From: Nageia nagi
Taxonomy: Eukaryota > Pinophyta
NCBI GenBank assembly: GCA_050084985.1
Contig: JBITNC010000002.1
Span: 33,046,001 to 33,110,000, forward strand
Length of the DNA stretch: 64,000 nucleotides
Direction of reading: 5' to 3'
This document shows, piece by piece, positions 35,129 to 48,352 of this stretch (position 1 is its first letter; every line of letters starts with the position of its first letter). The translations under genes and the position numbers were made by a program. Below the pieces are notes generated by a model that saw nothing but the letters and a program-made list of their open reading frames with translations, was not told the DNA's origin and searched no databases.

Positions 35129-36187
35129 TATAGACACCTAAAAAATTACCTTTCACATATGAAACATCAAATAAATCATAATTCTTATCATAGGGATCAA
35201 CTATCAAATGCAAAATCATGGAATAATCATTAATTAGCTCAAAAATAATATCTAATACTCTTAAAAAAAGATTTTAGAAATCATTAAAATAATATGCCTA
35301 ATCTTATTATTTCATTTATTTTATTATATTTTATTAATGTACTCTTCACCCTCTTTCTAACACTTCAAATAGCAAAGAAAATAGAGCTATGGTTTGGGAG
35401 TTATGGCCTTTTGAAAATTAGGTAAAAAATCATAATTAAAGCCTAGTCATCAATGATTTTTTCCAAACATCGATGATTTTGTCCAAATTCCAATGATCAA
35501 GTCTAATTTTTGGTGACCATAAAATGCATAAAATCAAGATAAAAATGGAAAAAACTGAAATATTTGAGAATAAAGTAAAGGATGACATATATCTTATCAT
35601 CCCATGCCTTTCCACTTTAGATTAGAATAATGACAAGGCTAGATATGCATTTCCATCTAGATTTTTATTCTAAGAATGGCAACTTTGGTAGTTTCCAAGA
35701 TCTATAAATAAGCCTTCAATAGTGAAGCAAAAAAATAGATATTGAATGCAATCTTACTCTACCATAGTACATTTAGAATTTAGTAAGTAAATGCATTTTA
35801 TTTTTCCATGCTTTCATACTTGTGTTTTATTATACTTCCATATATTTTAAACTATGTGACTAGGTATGTTTTAATGTGTTGTTTATGTATGTGTAGGATT
35901 TATAATAAAAATAGATAATTTGATCAAAAAAGAGCCAAATAATCAAAAAAAAAAAAAGCAATCAACATTATTATCTTTTTTTGTAGGTTTCATAAAACAT
36001 TACTTGGAGCTTGTAGACATCAGCAAAGAAGGCCTCCAAGAGGCCCATATCATCTATTGTACTAAAGCCCTCCATGCAAGAAAAAATCTATAATCAAAAC
36101 TAACATTTACTCATAAATAATAGAGAATGGTATTGATTGTGATATCTCTCATCTTGTATGCATGCAGGGTTATTTTTTGAGTAAACA
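35129..36187 (+). repeat. Element A 5' LTR
   Basis: It starts TATAGACACC and ends GAGTAAACA. It aligns with 47301-48352 throughout (shared CTCTTCACCCTCTTTC, ATGGCAACTTTGGTAGTTTC and ATAAAACATTACTTGGAGC). Confidence 0.95.
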
Positions 36188-36207
36188 TTTTAGTGCTAGA
36201 AGGAGGG
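36188..36207 (+). other. Primer-binding site region of element A
   Basis: TTTTAGTGCTAGAAGGAGGG follows the LTR directly. A tRNA-complementary site would begin TGG; here TAG is read, consistent with one G-to-A change. The tRNA was not identified. Confidence 0.6.
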
Positions 36208-37978
36208 CCCTCACACATAGGCTACAATGAAAATGACGTGCAAGGGGCATTCCTTACTATTTATGTTTCATTTTTTATCTTCTATGTTTATGGAAGTTTC
36301 ACTAAATATTTTTTAATTTTTTGTTTGTTATTTCTATGTTTTATGTTTATGCAATCGCTTGCAATTAATATCAGGTTCCAATGACAGAGGTTGGAACACC
36401 AGTAACTCTACTAGATCGCCAACAATTATGTGTAAAAGTTTAAAAACATCATCAAATAAAGATACAAAGTAAATGTTTTAATTGTTATGAATACTGAAAG
36501 TGTAAATTTGGCATTAAAAATGAAAAATAGAAAAAAACCCCTTGTTTGTGATTTTTTGCCTAAATTACATGTAGGAATGGTAGATGTATGTTTAGGAAAT
36601 ATGCATTGTTTCTATTTTACTTAAATAATTTGTACAAAAGTTATATTTTTTTATGGTTTTGGGAATGACAAATAAAATCACTTAATACTTTCCATTACAC
36701 CCACCTATGCTAACCCTTTGTACCAAAAGGCAATCTTAGGTGATTAGAATGGATGCAATAGGAAAGGAGTAAATGAACTTTGTTTTCCTTTTTTCACTTT
36801 TCATCACTAAAATTGGTAAATGAACTCTCATTAAATTACTTATACACTCAAAAGGAGGAATTAAATCTCATTACAAAATGGAATGAACATAAGGTTAATT
36901 TATCAGGGTTAAGGCAAATTCAAACACATTAAATTGGTTAATTTACTAGGTGGGTATTTTTCCTTCACATTAATACTCTTCATGGTCTACCTCATCACTT
37001 TAAAATGGGGTTGAAGGATGGTAATTTGAAAAGGAGTTAAAGAACCTAATCTAAATAAATTTATCTCACATTAATACTCTTCATTATCTACCTCTAAACT
37101 CCAAAAGGGGGTTGAAGGATGGTAATTTGAACAAGAGTTAAAGAATCTCATTTAAGGTAATTTACATTCACTTAATGGCTTTTTCTATATCTTATTTTAC
37201 CTCTTTGAAAGGAGGCCAAAGGTAGATAATGATAGTAAGAAGTGGTAAATGAACTTAACTTAATTACTTCCACACTCAAAAAGGAGTAAATGAATCTCAT
37301 TAATTTTTGGTTAAAGAATCACACTAAGTGGCAAATGAATTTTGTGGGTTAGATCAAGAATTATGAACTAAAACATTACTTTTTTCACATTAAATAAAAT
37401 ATAATCAAAATACATGTATGTAGGGTTGGGTTGTAGTTATCATGAGTTCTTTTATTTTTAATATATAATCATAAAACCTTTTAAAAATAAACATCAATGA
37501 GTTGGAAGTGATGACCAACCATTAATTCTATATTTCTTATGCACCCATAGACCACACCATAAGCTATAAAGCCAAACCTAGAGATAAATATTGGGTTCTA
37601 GGGTAAAATTCATCACTTTTCAGTGGGTGAATATAAATAAGTAGGTTATGCTTAGATTATACTATCAAGATAGTCTTCAAAGGAATTCCCTAATCCCCAT
37701 TTTAATAACAAGAAAATTTTAAGTACCAAGCTGATACTTTTCCATAGATTACCTATAGGATTCCAACTTGTTTAAACACTAGAGTAGAAAAAATAATCTA
37801 AAAAAATAATGAAAATAAAATAAACAATTCACATTGCTCATTAAGAAATATTAATTCAATTTATCAACAAAATTAGATAATATAATCACACCAAAAATGT
37901 GAGTTTCTAAATTGTTTGTGCATATAATTATTTTATTTCAAATATAAAATGATCCAAAATATGATGGTTATTTGATGT
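36208..37978 (+). other. Leader of element A
   Basis: A short open stretch at 36193-36384 is hydrophobic and not convincing as a gene. The rest is AT-rich non-coding DNA with the tandem block listed separately. Confidence 0.55.
36770..37330. repeat. Degenerate tandem repeats, about 101-bp unit
   Basis: Two clear copies start at 36971 and 37072 (TAATACTCTTCAT, then GGGTTGAAGGATGGTAATTT, then GAGTTAAAGAA). Worn relatives with GGAGTAAATGAA and TCTCATTAA lie on both sides. Confidence 0.75.
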
Positions 37979-40690
37979 TTGTCTTTTGAAAAACACTCAT
38001 CACATCTCATAATACCAACCTTGGATAAATATCCTACTTCTCCTTCTAAGGTTGTAAAGGATGATTCTAACATTAAAAGTATAGAAACAAATATTGAAAT
38101 TAAGAAGATTATATCATACTTAGTTGAGTTAGAATATCTTCCTCTTCATCTTATTCAACCTTTAGAAAACTTTATTGGATCCTATGAAAAGTTCGAGTGT
38201 AATGTAACAAATTCCTCATCTCCATCATGGGATGAATATGACACTAAAGATAACACACTTGATATAAATATTGAGTTTTAATTGACATACATTAATGAAT
38301 TAAAATCTTCTTATTCTACTCCCTTTGATACTATAAAGCCTCTAACTAAGTCTCATGATTCTGGTTCATGAAGGGATAAACTTGATATTAGCATCAAAGA
38401 TTTTGATATAAAATTGTTTACTAGATCATATGAATTCTTAGAGCTTGATACTATGACTTCTTCATCTCTACTTTGGGATGAATATGATACTAAAAATAAT
38501 GATCTTAGCATGGATTCTAAGGATCCTTTGGAGCACCTTATAGAATTACAATCTTATTCCCATGCTCCTCTTGAAATTGTAGAACATCCTATTGAGTCTC
38601 ATGATCTTCTTGATTCTAGAATTATAAATTCTTTACCCTCATAATGGAAAGAAATTGAGGATTTTGATATAGAAATTGAAAGATTCTTGGCTTATCTCAT
38701 AGAACCTAAGGAGTCTCAATTACAAAGAAATGAAAAACATGAAGATGAAGCTTCTAGGTTTAATACACACAAGCCTAGAAATAAAACTCCACATAGGGAA
38801 GGACATCCTAGTTATGTCAATGAAAATGATTTTGATAAAGTTGGATGTCATTTAACTCAATTAAATATACCTTCAAAATACCAATCTAGTTTACCTCAAA
38901 ATTAGGAATATGATAGAGAGGATGGTCTTGTAATAGATAAGCTACCCATACCTCTTTCTATATGTCAAACAATTGGATATATTTCTCAAAGGGTATCCTA
39001 TAAGCATAAATATAATTATGCAACACAACTTTTACCAAATAGGTGAAAAGTTGTTTCCTTAATGAGAAAGGATGATTGTTCACCATCAACAACATCTATG
39101 ATCGATGATTTGGATGATCAAATTCCCATGCATACAATAAATTCTAATGCCCATCCTAAACCAAAACAACAAACAAAGATGCATAATAATTTTTTCTTAG
39201 GCATGGAGTCTAACACATCAAATCAGTATGAGGGGTAAGGAGATACTCATTATAGAACCCAAAAGGATGTTCCAAACAATCAATTTGAATTTTTAAAGAT
39301 ACCTTCTTATGATGATATAAGAATAGAATGAAAAACACCATATGTTTATGATCAACGTATGAAATCCTTCAACAAATTGATTGATGAAGTAAAACAAAAA
39401 GGAAGAAAATAAGAGATATATTTCTTCTATAATCAATATGAAAAACCAAATAGGTTTACTAATAGAATGAGACAAGAGGATATGGAATAAAAATATGATA
39501 AGGAAGCTAAGAAAAATGAATAGAATCAATCTTGTTTGCAATAATCATCACCTCTTAAACATAGAGATTATAAATATCAATATCCTTACCTTAATTAATG
39601 AAAGGAAGCATCTCCTAAATATTTAGATTATCAATATCAAAGGTCCTTATCACCTTGTTTATCACCTTATGAAAAAGTATATTATGATTTAGAATCATCA
39701 TCTAAACAAGGGTATAGACCTTTCCAAAGATATGAAGAAGAAGTAAATACAAGAAATGAAGAATATCCTATGTATTTGTAAAATCGACCAAAAGGAAAGG
39801 AAACAAAAGAAGATGATAACCTTCTTGAAAAGTTAAAGGAAATAGAAAGAGAGTTATGTATGCAAGATAAATAAAATATGTCTTATAAAATAATTTGTAG
39901 TGAACCAATTCATCCTAATGTTCCTAAGAAGGAAATTCCTTTCAAATTTGAAATTCCAAATATCAAACCATTTAAAGGAAAAGAAGATCCTAAGGAACAT
40001 TTAAGATGATTTAAATACTCAAGTTATTTGATTGCCAATGATGATGTCTTAATGTTATGTATCTTTTCCATGACATTTGGTAACTGAGCAATAGATTGGT
40101 ACAATAATTTGTCACAACATAGTATTTATTCATTTTCCCAATTGGAAAATATGTTCTTAGAACATTTTAGAATTAATATCAAAGAAAAATCTTCTATCAT
40201 GGATCTTGTGAAACTACATCAATTCCATGGTGAATCAATCATAGACTTTATTTCATGATGGAGGGTCATACTAACTAACATACCTTATACTTACCTCAAG
40301 AAGAGTTAGTTAAATTATTCAATCAATGTTGTTTAAGGCCTATTGCTATTATATTACAAATTCAACAACATAGGACCTTCAAAGAAGCTATTACCCAAGC
40401 AATTGTAATTGAGAAAGTAAAAATCCAAGATAATGAAATAAATATTAACAATCATGAAATATATCAAAGACCAAAAAAAACATTTACAGAATCTCTTTCT
40501 AATATTTTGAAGAAAGTGTGTGATCATCAAATTATTAACTCGCTTGTTATAAAACCATAAAATCCTAAAGCAAAAGAAAGTGGATGGTATAACAAAAAAG
40601 AGTCTTATAATTATCATCATAAAAAGGGTCATGATATGAATAATTGTAGAATGTTAAAAGATAAAATTCAATATTTAATCAATGATGATA
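37979..40690 (+). pseudogene. Element A gag-like protein
   Basis: A frame from ATG 37979 can be followed for about 2.3 kb with scattered stops. The N-terminal 300 codons are acidic and contain a repeated motif (SSPSWDEYDTKDN at about 38218 and SSLLWDEYDTKNN at about 38464), which is unusual for gag. A basic, tyrosine-rich middle follows (39300-39850). The capsid-type region begins near 39940 (KPFKGKEDPKEHL, AIDWYNNLSQHSIYSFSQLE, MFLEHFRIN, LVKLHQFHGESIIDFI). After a shift near 40290 a zinc knuckle reads YNYHHKKGHDMNNCRMLKD (about 40608), with the first cysteine lost. At 2.7 kb it is far longer than ordinary Ty3 gag because of the N-terminal extension. Confidence 0.8.
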
Positions 40691-41049
40691 AGTTATAAGT
40701 GGATAATCTTATTTCTATTTCAAATCAAAATTTAGGAATTTGTTAGAACTCACTTCCTCCATATCAAGTAAATAATATAAACATTCTACCCAATTGCAAT
40801 CAAAGGATATGTACTTGGAATTAAAATGAGCAACAACAATAGTTAAAAATCTCATGTATAAAAATGTCCTTATTCAAATTGTTACAACAATCTAAAACTT
40901 ATAAGGATGCTATGAATCAAACAATTAAAGAAATTAAAATAGATGTAAGTAATCCTAAAAGTTTTATTTCATTTATTGAAAATTTAAAATAGGCCTACAA
41001 CCCATAATTTCATTTTATGATTATGAGATAAAACCAAATAATGGACCTC

Positions 41050-41480
41050 AAGGATTAGATCCTCCTTTACATGTCATTAGTAGAGTAGATACTAAGTTTG
41101 TTAAGAGAATATTAATAAATGAAGGATAAAATATCAATATCATGTCTATATCAGCATATCAAAAGTTTAATCTTCCCTTATCTTATATTTATGTACCATA
41201 TTCAAAAATAAAGGTATTAAATAATGCCTTATATTCAACAATAGGATCAATAGTATAACCCATCACTATCAGATCTAAGATAATACAAACATCACTACAT
41301 GTTATTAAAGGAGATATATAACAATATAATATTCTCTTAGGAAGACCATGGATTTGAGAAATGGAATGTGTCCCATCTACATTACATGGTTGTCTAAAAT
41401 ACATTCATGAAGGGATATTCCATTGCATTCCAAGAGATAAAAATCCATACTCACATTACAACATTACACAATGATTGAAG
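41050..41480 (+). pseudogene. Element A protease-like domain
   Basis: The frame reads PLHVISRVDTKFVKRILINE at about 41068, followed by NINIMSISAYQKF. The usual active site D-x-G/D-N-G-S has become N-E-G. It then reaches YNILLGRPWI near 41330 and PSTLHGCLKYIHEG, the standard C-terminal block of Tat/Athila proteases. Stops are TAA and TGA. It is followed by a charged linker but by no RT. Confidence 0.78.
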
Positions 41481-42063
41481 ATAGAGTTCAACATAGGAAA
41501 TTTAAAAATAAAAACAACATCTATCTCTATTAAAGGACTATTTCAAACCATGTCAGTTTCATATTCTATTTTTAGAGAACTTATCCCCTTAGATAAGATA
41601 TGTTCAGGTTTTGAAAGTCCTATTCAATAGGGGCATCATTGTAAAGAAAAGAGATGTGAAGTAAAATCCAAAGATAATAATGTAGATAAGATCCAATCAT
41701 TAGAATAATCTAAGATAGTGTTCAATAAAATGATGAAAGAAAATTCAAGCCTTGAGAGCATAAAAATGATCTATCTTTACAAAAAACATGAACCAACATA
41801 TCTTCCACCTAAACCTCTATGAATTCCTCGATGCTTGTCTAACATCGGGATTCAATGTTAAATACTTAAAGTTATCTGATTTCACATCCTATGAATTCTT
41901 GGGAAATCAAAACATCCATGCTTTAGAAAAAAAATAAAATAGTGAGAACCTAAATTTTATACTATTTTAAAACTCAAATCATAAATTATTCAACACTTAT
42001 ATTATAAACAATGGGTTATATTAATTGAGATAAAGAAATTTCATGAAAATTCAAGTAATTACA
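41481..42063 (+). other. Linker after the protease of element A
   Basis: Protein-like but broken text (YSIFRELIPLDKICSGFESP; KKHEPTYLPPKPL) resembles the spacer that separates protease from RT in Tat-type elements. It fades near 41930 where RT would begin. Confidence 0.5.
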
Positions 42064-42370
42064 TTAAGCATGAATATTTTATTTTTCATCACCAAATGTG
42101 GTATGATACTAATCAATGTCACCAATTGAAGCATGTATTTCATGATTTGATATATTATTAATGATTTGAGGTGGATATACCTTTAATGATATATCCTAAT
42201 TTACTTTATCTATTATCGATGCATTCATTAAGCATATTAATATATTATACACAATCAAATGATGATAAACCTTGTTGGTCACATTGGGGCAATCATCCTT
42301 CATCATATTTTTGGCTTCCTTATATTTCACATCCTTCACACTAGAGGATTCATCCTTCTCCTAGTTAACT
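42064..42370 (+). pseudogene. Short unidentified 3' frame of element A
   Basis: A plus-strand frame reads HEYFIFHHQMWYDTNQCHQL, then FEVDIPLMIYPNLLYLLSMH and DKPCWSHWGNHPSSYFWLPY, with a TAA-TGA pair in the middle and a TAG near the end. Rich in H, W and Y. No family recognised. It holds the same place (just before the shared non-coding tail) as the 3' frames of element C. Confidence 0.4.
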
Positions 42371-43717
42371 ATAATTGCTTATCATAAAAAATGAAAAACC
42401 ATAAACATTATAAGATCTAAAAATTAAAAATAAAAATAAAAAAATTCTATAAAAGAACAAAATTATATGTATATATACATACTCAAAAAATATATTTTTG
42501 AAGCATCTTGGCTATTGAATGTACTCCCTATGTATCCATACCATATCACTATGTTCATTTTTTTTCTATTAATTCTATGTCACAAAACTATTAAGTGTCA
42601 AACAAGATGATTCTAGTAGATTACCAAGTTATATATACAAACCATACATCCATCCATATATTGTTCATATATATAATTGTATGTATAAATAAAGAAGTAA
42701 TTTATGAATATAATATTCATATTTGATTTTATCAAAATATCTTTTGCAAAGTTTTTGAAACTTAAAATGATAAACAAACATAACTATGATACATCTTCAG
42801 GATATTATGAACTCAGACACTTTCATATTTTAAAATATTCAAATATTCAAAAGCTAGATGTCCCTTAAGCATAATTTTGAATGTTTATTCTTATATTATT
42901 TTGCTTAATCTCAAACCCAAGAGCTAGGATAGAGGAAAAAAGAATAGGAAAAAGGAAAATAGGGAAAACAAAAATGTGTATATAGATAGGAAAAAGATTC
43001 AAAAGAGATTTAAAGAAAAAATAAAAGAGAAAATAGGAAAAATTAAAATGTGTAATAGATAAAAAAATGATTCAAAAAAATTTATTATAAATATAGATGT
43101 AGAATTCTTGGGTTATTATGTATCATCTATTAGGGTTATGGATGCATGACTAGTAATAGAGCAAGGCTATAACGGGATCTAGGGGTTAATCCTCACCAGG
43201 GCTAGGGATGCCCATCTAGTAGTGAGGTATACCTTACAAAGTGGTGACATGTCCAATACCTATGAGACCATTGTACACTCATATGGAAAAATTATCTTAC
43301 CTATTTTATGCTCTTGAAATATTAAATTTATGAGCATCAAGATAAGGGAATAAATCTGATTGCACACACACAATTTCATAGTAAACTTATATGTATTATA
43401 ACTTTGTTTTATATCATCCTTAGTAGATGAAAACAAAATAAAAAATTATTTGATGAATTTAATATTTAATTTCTTATTTATTACACTTCTCTATTATATT
43501 ATCCATTCATTCCACTAACAATATATCCATTATTATTATAATCATGGTGAGTTACTAGTATGTTATGATTGACATTTAGATAGTTATATCATTCATTCAT
43601 TTATCCATTTTTCATGACTATAAATTCACAACTTCATACATTCACACATCCATATTCCCTACATCCACCTTTATGGGTTGATAAATTTGAGGTGCTTTTA
43701 TATCCTTTGGAAAAAAG

Positions 43718-44080
43718 AGCAAGTACTTGCTCTCCCCATCAATATGGGAGTCAATATTATTATTGTTAAAACCTCTTACTTCTACCTTTATCTACAAGTT
43801 TAAGCAAGAAATTGTTCCTAGTAAACTGATAGAATCCAACCCTAGAACATTGTTAAATTTCATAGCTTCCATTATTCTTGGGATTAAGAATAAGAAATTA
43901 TTCTTCCCATAGGGATTGGAAGTTGGTGTTCTCTCCTTCCCACATACCGTTCACATCCCTAGAACATTGTTAAAATTTATAGCTTCTATTATTCTTTGGG
44001 ATCAAGAGCAAGCAAGTTCTCTTCCCTTTGAATTGGAATTCAATGTTCTTTTTGCTATAACAATCATTACCATCAAACCA
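43718..44080. repeat. Tandem repeats, about 117-bp unit
   Basis: CCCTAGAACATTGTTAAA recurs at about 43840 and 43957. A related block (CAAG..TTGCTCTCCCCATCAATATGGGAGTCAATAT in part) at about 43720 makes a third, worn copy. Confidence 0.7.
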
Positions 44081-45960
44081 TAAACTAATGTGTTATACCA
44101 TATCCCATACCCCTTATACATAGAATACTTTAATAGCCAAGTTAGGTAAGTGATGCAATATAATAATGTAATTTTATTTTTATTTTTATCATAAGAATTA
44201 AAAAATATGCAAGAAATATAAAATTTAATATTCTTATCCAATAGAAAATAAATAACAATCCCATTATGAATCTCTGATGGGTGGAAATCAACATCCTTCC
44301 CTGGATCATGACTCCTTGATGAGGCATCATTAATATTAAATATTCAAAATATAAAATCCATAAAATACATTTGAAAAAATTAACTCATAAATATATATAT
44401 AATCATAAGTCTTACACCTAGTTATAATTCGAACAACTAATATCATGAATAATATTAATTAACTCATAAATGTCATTACTTATAGTTATTATATTTTTTT
44501 AATATCCTCATTATTATGTTTTAAATATTAATTTTTGTTGCCTCCACCATCTAGAGAGATGTCACATCATCTCTATATGGTATGTTGATGTAAGCCCATA
44601 ATCAATTATCAATCATGGTTTTAATTCTCTTAATAATGAGTAACAAAGATAATAATATGCATTTTTATCATTTACCATTGTGTCAACCTTTTTCATCATA
44701 TTTATAATAAACTTAATTTTTCTTCATCATATCAATGATTAAGGAGGAATATTATTACTTAGGCTTTATGCAACTTAATAATTTTTATCTTGAATAGACA
44801 TTCTTTCAACAATATTTGCAAAAGACTAATCAATAGTTGATAATCAAAAATTGAATCCTTATTCATCTTAAAAGGAGCCATAATGCTAAAACTAACATCA
44901 TGCTTGAAGTAATACCGTGATCACATAGCACAAACATGATTGCAACTTTTTTAAGATGTACCTCAACTAAATGCAAAACATTATCAATTGCAAAATCAAA
45001 AATTATATATCTATTCATGAATAGGGGCAATTATGGTTGTCTATAACATAAAAAAGAAAAAATATTTTCAGCATCAATAATAATATGAGAATTAGATGCT
45101 TGTATATACTTAATATTCATAAAAAATACTCATGATCGTTAATCATTTTGACACCCAACTTGGGTTGTCTCTTTTTTGCCTCAATATTTGAAGGAGAATA
45201 CACTCAACTTTCTTAATATAAAAAGCCTAATCATGGAAATGCATGATTCTAATGACTTTTGCAAAAAATTATCATCAGAACCATTCTAATGGGATAGAGA
45301 GTAGAATAGTCAAAATTAGTTGTATACATAAAACAAGCTTCTTATCACGTACTAGCTTCAAAATGGTATATGGAGATGAACTAGAGTATTTTCACATATC
45401 TACCTCATAACAACACATAGTACAGAGATAAACACAAGTGTATTTTTTATGTACAATCTTATTATTTTCAAAATGCATCAATTACAAATGTATAAAGTTC
45501 ATATTCGATCATGATTGGAGCAACTACAATTTTCCATGACTCCAAAAGTAAATCACTTGCATTTACCTTTATGCATTGATATCACAAGGTAAATTCATAT
45601 AAGAGGTTAGCCACATTAAATTTATCATATCTTAAATAAGTATGATTTGCTTATTTTCTTGTAAAACATCATCTTGAGACCCTATTTGATGGGATAATAG
45701 CAAATATTTAAACTTGAACATATATACCTAAAAATGCTTCCTATCACATACTTGTCTCAACATAACAACATATGTAGACACACACAAGCATAACTTTAAG
45801 ATGTATCCTACATGATTACTGCAAGAAAACATGAATCATACTTAGTTATGGTTATAATAATTAAGTTTGATAATATCCTTTGATGAAGTTATATAATAGC
45901 CTCATTAAAAGATCAAAACAATTGCTCAAATCTTGTGAGATGCCATAACATTGCTAAGAC

Positions 45961-46071
45961 CATGATCAAACTAGCAAAGACAAGTTCCAAGTCTCTCAAG
46001 ATGTACAATCACAAAAATAAAATCATAAGCCCCCCTTCTAACCCATGTGTTCCTATAACATATCATAAATA

Positions 46072-46106
<35 letters not shown>

Positions 46107-46214
46107 GATCAAACTAGCGAAGACAAGTTCCAAGTCTCTCAAGATGTATAATCACAAAAATAAAATCATAAGCCCCCCTTATAACCCATGTGTTCCTATA
46201 ACATATCATAAATA

Positions 46215-46303
<89 letters not shown>
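45961..46303. repeat. Direct duplication, 143-bp unit, each copy ending in an AT run
   Basis: CATGATCAAACTAGC starts at 45961 and again at 46104, followed by near-identical text (TTCCAAGTCTCTCAAGATGT; AACCCATGTGTTCCTATAAC). Copy 1 ends in an AT run of about 28 bases (46075-46102), copy 2 in one of about 86 (46217-46302). Confidence 0.95.
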
Positions 46304-46308
<5 letters not shown>

Positions 46309-47286
46309 GTATAATCTAAAAAATTCAAAGCCCTACCTCTAGCACTTTTATATGCTTTCCATGAGTTCAAAAAATCATAAAAAATCAAAAAACTAAAAAA
46401 TCATCAAAAAAACAAAAAAAGAAAAAATGTGTTTGAGCTCTCCATTTTAGCACTCTCATGCATATATTCTTTATTCTTTTTTATTTTTTCTAAAATTATT
46501 AAAAAAAATGAAATGATAAAATGACTTATTAAAGCTCTTCCTTACATAAATTTAGCTTAAGACCCTGATAAAAATATAAAACACTTAAAATGCTCATACT
46601 CAAAAATCTGAATGAAATACCTTTGCTTAGGGTTCCTTATGAGGTAACATCAAGAAAATTATCTTTCATACCTCATGCAAAAAAAAAACATATACTATAA
46701 AACCCTAAAAACTAAAAAATGTGTCAAAGACAAAATAGAAACAAGATTTTCTCTTGTTGACTTCATACAAAACCAAGTGTTTTGAAAAGATGTAAAACTC
46801 TTGAGTAACTCTAAATTTTAAAAATGACCATTCTTTTAACAAAGAAAAGAAGGATGAGTTTGGATATGATTAAAATTGTTGGATGAACTTGTACATAAGA
46901 TCATCAAGTAACCCACCTATTGGGACAAAAGTATAATAATCAAAGCTTTGTATTCACAAGGGAGATTCTTTATCATATGCTAACTATGGTATACAGTTGA
47001 TAGCTAAAAATCCATCTATATCCAACCAACATAGCATAATAGTATAGTGATAACTACCTAAGTTATGCCTTGCACTACAACCCTTATTACTTTCAAAACA
47101 TGTCAAATGTAAAATAACAAAAAATGGATTTAGTCATAATCCAATCATTGAAATTCAACTTATTCATTGAGAATAAATTAATTCAAAATCTTGACCCAAG
47201 GTCAAGAACACAAGTCTAGAACTTCATTATGCCCCTCTCACATAGGCAAAGTTTTTGAATTACCTCCTTCTAAAAATAGATAATTC

Positions 47287-47300
47287 AAAAAGAGGCAAAA
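47287..47300 (+). other. Polypurine tract of element A
   Basis: AAAAAGAGGCAAAA directly precedes the 3' LTR. Confidence 0.85.
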
Positions 47301-48352
47301 TATAGACACCTAAAAATATATCTTTCACTTGTGACATATCAAATCAATCATAATTTTTATCATAGGGGTCAACTATCAAATGCAAAATCATGGAAAATTC
47401 ATTAATTAGCTCAAAACTAATATCTAATACTATTAAAAAGATATTTTATAAATAATTAAAATGAGATGCATAAATCTTCTTATTTTATTACATTTTATTG
47501 ATGTACTCTTCACCCTCTTTCCAACACTTCAAATGGTGAAGAAAATAGAGCTATAGTTTGTGAGTTATGGCCTTTTAAAATTTGGTAAAAAATCATAATT
47601 CAAGCTCAGTCATCGATGATTTTGTCCAAAAACTGATAATTGAGTCCAATCATCAATGCCTGATACCTAATCATGAATGACCCTAAAATGCATAAAATCA
47701 AGTTAAAAATGGAAAAAACTAGAGCATCTAAAAAATAAAGTAAAGGATTACTAATATCTTATCATCCCACACCTTCCCACTTTGAATTAGGATAATGACA
47801 AGGTTGGATATGCATTTCCATCTAGATTTTTGTCCCAAGAATGGCAACTTTGGTAGTTTCCAAGATCTATAAATAAGGCTTCAACAGTGAAGCAAAAAGA
47901 TAGAGATTGAATGCAACCTTACACTAACATAATACATTTAGACTTTAGTAAGTAAATGCATTTTATTTTTCCATGCTTACATACTTGTATTTTATTATAC
48001 TTTCATACATTTTAAACTATGTGAGTAGATATGTTTTAATGTGTTGTTTATGTATGTGCAAGATTTATGAGAATAACAACTAATTTGAGAAAATAAGAGC
48101 CAAAGAACCAACAAAAAAGAAGCAATCAACATTATTCTCTTTCTTTTGTAAGTTTCATAAAACATTACTTGGAGCTTGTAGACATTAGCAATGAAGGCCT
48201 CCAAGAGGCCCATATCATCTATTGTACTAAATCCCTCCATGTGAGGTAAAATGTATAATCAAAATTGATGTTAACTCATAAATAATAGATAATGGTATTG
48301 ATTGTGATGTCTCTCATCTTGTATGCATGTAGGGTTATTTTTTGAGTAAACA
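47301..48352 (+). repeat. Element A 3' LTR
   Basis: Partner of 35129-36187. It ends GAGTAAACA at 48352, after which the 5' LTR of B resumes. Confidence 0.95.

Larger units (their letters stand above)
42371..47286 (+). other. Non-coding 3' tail of element A
   Basis: No gene seen in 4.9 kb. Two blocks match the tail of element C (about 42500-43490 and 46790-47286). The part between (about 43700-46700) is largely private to A and holds the tandem repeats and AT microsatellites listed separately. Confidence 0.75.
35129..48352 (+). mobile_element. Element A: 13.2-kb LTR element with gag and protease only
   Basis: LTRs of 1059 and 1052 bp bound an 11.1-kb interior. The interior has a primer site, a leader with tandem repeats, a gag-like frame, a protease-like frame, a short unidentified frame and a 4.8-kb non-coding tail. 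No RT, RNase H or integrase motif was found on either strand. It is inserted in the 5' LTR of element B. The LTR start (TATAGACACCTAAAAATA), polypurine tract and parts of the tail match element C, so it would have relied on enzymes from a C-like relative. Confidence 0.9.

Noticed and set aside
36193-36384. Hydrophobic open frame directly after the primer site of element A
   Set aside because: Looks like a membrane protein only because of T-rich DNA; not followed by any conserved frame.
40354-40632. 92-codon minus-strand open frame rich in F and I
   Set aside because: It is a shadow of the gag of element A, including its zinc knuckle, on the plus strand.
46105-46388. Open frames made of alternating Tyr-Ile on both strands
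   Set aside because: They are translations of the AT microsatellite.
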